A stretch of 64,000 nucleotides of DNA, from NCBI RefSeq assembly GCF_050589605.1, contig NZ_JBNGOO010000010.1; one strand, 5' to 3'. This stretch comes from Granulosicoccus sp947495035. GTDB lineage: Bacteria > Pseudomonadota > Gammaproteobacteria > Granulosicoccales > Granulosicoccaceae. Made by a program: the position numbers and the translations under genes. Below, piece after piece: positions 61,970 through 64,000 of the stretch (the first letter of the stretch is position 1; each line of letters begins with the position of its first letter). The notes below the pieces were generated by a model. The model was not told the DNA's origin. It saw only the letters and a list, made by a program, of their open reading frames with translations, and made no database searches.

Positions 61970-63658
61970 CTACTCCAGAGCGTTTGCCCATTCACGCAAC
62001 CTGAATTTCTGGATCTTGCCCGTCGACGTCTTGGGCAGTTCCCGGAACACGATGGTCCTGGGGCATTTGAAGTGCGCCAGTCTGTCACGACACCAATCGA
62101 TCAATTGCTGTTCATCGGCAGTTTCGCCCTGTTTCAGGCAGACAAAGGCACAAGGCGTTTCCCCCCAATGCGCATCAGGTCGGGCCGCTACCGCCACCTC
62201 CAGTACCGCAGGATGGGCGTACAGCGCATCTTCGATTTCGATGGAGGAAATATTCTCCCCGCCGGAAATGATGATGTCCTTCGAACGGTCCAGTATGCGC
62301 AGATAGCCATCGGGGTCGATGATCGCCAGATCTCCGCTGTGAAACCAGCCGCCGCGGAAGGCCTCGGCGGTGGCATCGGCATCCCTGAAATAGCCGCGCA
62401 TCACGATATTGCCCCGAAACATCACCTCACCAATGCTCTTGCCATCCCGGGGCACCGGCGTCATGGAGTCCGGATCCATGACGTCAAGACCGTCCAGCAT
62501 CTGATATCGGACCCCCTGGCGTGATTTGAGTCTGGCCTGCTCGTCGGGGGGCAGATCATTCCACTCCGGATGCCAGGCGCACATCACAGCCGGACCATAG
62601 GTTTCCGTCAAGCCGTAGGTGTGTGTGATCCTGAATCCGAGTGATTCCACCGCCGACAGCACACTGGGTGGTGGTGGCGCAGCGGCGGTCATGACATGGA
62701 CTGGTTGCCTGAGCGCTCGAACATGTTCGGCACCGGCATTGATGATGAAATTCAGAATGATGGGAGCCCCGCAGAAGTGGGTAACGCCGTGTACGTCGAT
62801 GGCCTGATAGATCGTCTGTGCGCTGATCGTTCGCAGGCAGACGCTGGTACCCGCATTGGCAGCCAGTGACCACGGGAAGCACCAGCCGTTGCAATGGAAC
62901 ATCGGCAAGGTCCAGAGATACACCGGATGCGGCCCCATATGCCAGCCACTGATATTGGACATGGCATTGAGGGCGGCACCTCGGTGATGGTAAACCACCC
63001 CCTTGGGTTTTCCAGTGGTGCCAGAGGTGTAATTCAGGGCAATGGATTGCCACTCGTCTGCCGGCAGCTGCCAGCCGAAGCCGGAGTCCATGGCTGGCAA
63101 CTGTTCCTGAACGCTCGACTCGGGGTCGATGAACTGCTCGTAATCGATATCGGCGATGGGTGCACCTTGGGCCTCGATATCGTCGATGCTGAACAATCGA
63201 GGAGCCTTGTCCATGCTCTGCAGCGCTTCATTCACCACCGCGGTGGAGTCACGATCCACAAACAGGACCTTCGCTCCACCATGTTCCAGAATGTGCTTGA
63301 TCGTATCTGCATCCAGACGCGTGTTGATGGCATTGAGCACGCCTCCGCACAGCGGCACACTGAAATGCAGCTCGAACAGAGCCGGAACATTGGGAGCCAC
63401 GACAGCCACCACATCCCCTGTCCGGATACCCAGTGCTGCCAGCCGGGCAGCCCCGGCCAGACAACGCTCGTGAACCTGCTTCCACGTCAGTTTGCGCTCT
63501 CCGTGAATGATCGCAATTCGATCGGGATAGACATCGCGACTTCTGGACAGAAAACTCAGTGGGCTCAACGGTGTGTAGTTGGCACTTTGTGCAGGCAGCG
63601 GAACATTCCGATCACCGGGCTGCTCGGCCACAGGAAGTGCTGCTTGGGAGTCTGTCAT
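61970..63658 (-). CDS. Acyl-CoA synthetase (AMP-forming, fatty-acid-CoA ligase type)
   Basis: The 562-residue adenylate-forming enzyme has the P-loop-like motif LNYTSGTTGKPKGVVYHH, the ATP/AMP motif THTYGLTETYGP, the hinge GDLAIIDPDGYLRILDRSKD and the final catalytic lysine in LPKTSTGKIQKF. It activates a carboxylic acid to its CoA thioester. The size and segments fit the medium-chain/methylmercaptopropionate-CoA ligase-like branch, but the substrate cannot be set from sequence alone. An enoyl-CoA hydratase gene lies 80 bases upstream on the same strand, in line with a beta-oxidation-type pathway. It is convergent with the LysR gene. Confidence 0.92.
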   Translation of the reverse strand: MTDSQAALPVAEQPGDRNVPLPAQSANYTPLSPLSFLSRSRDVYPDRIAIIHGERKLTWKQVHERCLAGAARLAALGIRTGDVVAVVAPNVPALFELHFSVPLCGGVLNAINTRLDADTIKHILEHGGAKVLFVDRDSTAVVNEALQSMDKAPRLFSIDDIEAQGAPIADIDYEQFIDPESSVQEQLPAMDSGFGWQLPADEWQSIALNYTSGTTGKPKGVVYHHRGAALNAMSNISGWHMGPHPVYLWTLPMFHCNGWCFPWSLAANAGTSVCLRTISAQTIYQAIDVHGVTHFCGAPIILNFIINAGAEHVRALRQPVHVMTAAAPPPPSVLSAVESLGFRITHTYGLTETYGPAVMCAWHPEWNDLPPDEQARLKSRQGVRYQMLDGLDVMDPDSMTPVPRDGKSIGEVMFRGNIVMRGYFRDADATAEAFRGGWFHSGDLAIIDPDGYLRILDRSKDIIISGGENISSIEIEDALYAHPAVLEVAVAARPDAHWGETPCAFVCLKQGETADEQQLIDWCRDRLAHFKCPRTIVFRELPKTSTGKIQKFRLREWANALE

Positions 63659-63738
63659 GCCGCGATACCTCGAATATCCGCGATGATTACCTGCACCTGA
63701 CCTGACTTGCCTGACCCTGGCAGCGTGTCACACCGCAT

Positions 63739-64000
63739 TCAACGGTGTTTCCAGTTCGGCGGGCGCTTGTCGAAGAATGCATCGATACCTTCGGCCACAT
63801 CCTCAGCCATCATGTTGCAAGCCATGGCATCACTGGCCAATGCGTATGCCTGGTCCAGAGGGCGCTCCAGTTGCTCGTGGAAAAGGCGCTTTCCGGTACT
63901 GACCGCCACTTTCGATTTGCTGCAGATGGTGTTGCACCACTGCTCGATGCTCGCATCCAGCAACTCATCCGCGACGCATTCGTTCAACAGGCCCCAGTCC
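63739..64000 (-). CDS. Enoyl-CoA hydratase/isomerase family protein, C-terminal part (cut by window edge)
   Basis: The visible 87 codons encode the end of a crotonase-fold protein. It begins DWGLLNECVADELLDASIE, which matches the GLVNEVV stretch after the oxyanion loop, and ends FFDKRPPNWKHR, typical of hydratases. The frame continues without a stop to the window edge, so the start and the catalytic glutamates are outside. It is upstream of the acyl-CoA synthetase gene on the same strand and probably acts with it in fatty-acid or related acid breakdown. Confidence 0.85.
   Translation of the reverse strand, partial: DWGLLNECVADELLDASIEQWCNTICSKSKVAVSTGKRLFHEQLERPLDQAYALASDAMACNMMAEDVAEGIDAFFDKRPPNWKHR

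Noticed and set aside
61970..64000. Acyl-CoA synthetase and hydratase as a DMSP (Dmd) degradation pair
   Set aside because: The ligase resembles that branch, but no dmdA or dmdC is visible and the hydratase is cut off, so the specific pathway cannot be supported.

Overview
The window reads as chromosomal DNA of a free-living, probably marine or aquatic, Gram-negative gammaproteobacterium-like heterotroph. The grounds are a TonB receptor, lipoproteins, a Tat substrate, TRAP and tripartite tricarboxylate transporters, many amino-acid catabolic genes and a dense set of two-component and cyclic-di-GMP proteins. The genus is not proven by anything I can see. I found no rRNA, tRNA, insertion sequence, phage gene or CRISPR array.

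Layout. 1-9.0 kb is a divergent sensory island: a sulfite-oxidase-fold periplasmic protein plus a GGDEF/EAL enzyme on the minus strand, and a TonB receptor, a solute-binding protein and a hybrid histidine kinase on the plus strand. 9.0-12.5 kb holds dodecin and a hybrid kinase whose second PAS domain carries the LOV photoreceptor motif. 12.9-16.7 kb has an orphan lipoprotein and a citrulline-to-proline module (ctlX, ocd and a divergent Lrp-type regulator). 16.8-25.5 kb has a TM0106-family nuclease/helicase, then a TRAP transporter co-directional with diaminopropionate ammonia-lyase and N-carbamoyl-D-amino-acid hydrolase.

26.4-39.6 kb holds a VOC protein, a GGDEF/EAL enzyme overlapping a BLUF photoreceptor, a patatin, a class V aminotransferase, a universal stress protein, glutaminase, a PiT phosphate transporter, a flavoprotein, an SDR enzyme and an LrgAB pair. 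39.9-42.3 kb has envelope proteins and an AIM24-type protein. 42.3-48.0 kb is a LacI-controlled tctCBA-tauE-hydrolase operon. 48.2-50.8 kb is asparaginase with an AGCS amino-acid symporter.

51.1-64 kb has a DUF2945 protein, an MFS transporter, a GAF-LuxR regulator next to a Tat-exported metallo-beta-lactamase-fold protein, a MOSC protein, a DUF262/HNH nuclease-like protein with a changed HNH motif, a YHYH/HupE pair, an azoreductase with a divergent LysR regulator, an acyl-CoA synthetase and the end of an enoyl-CoA hydratase.

Themes. Two independent flavin blue-light receptor genes (LOV kinase, BLUF with GGDEF/EAL) sit 15 kb apart, the first beside the flavin-binding protein dodecin. Several modules take up and deaminate nitrogen-rich amino acids. 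Three intergenic arrays of very short tandem repeats are present; two of them run into runs of N, which suggests long or variable arrays that could not be assembled.
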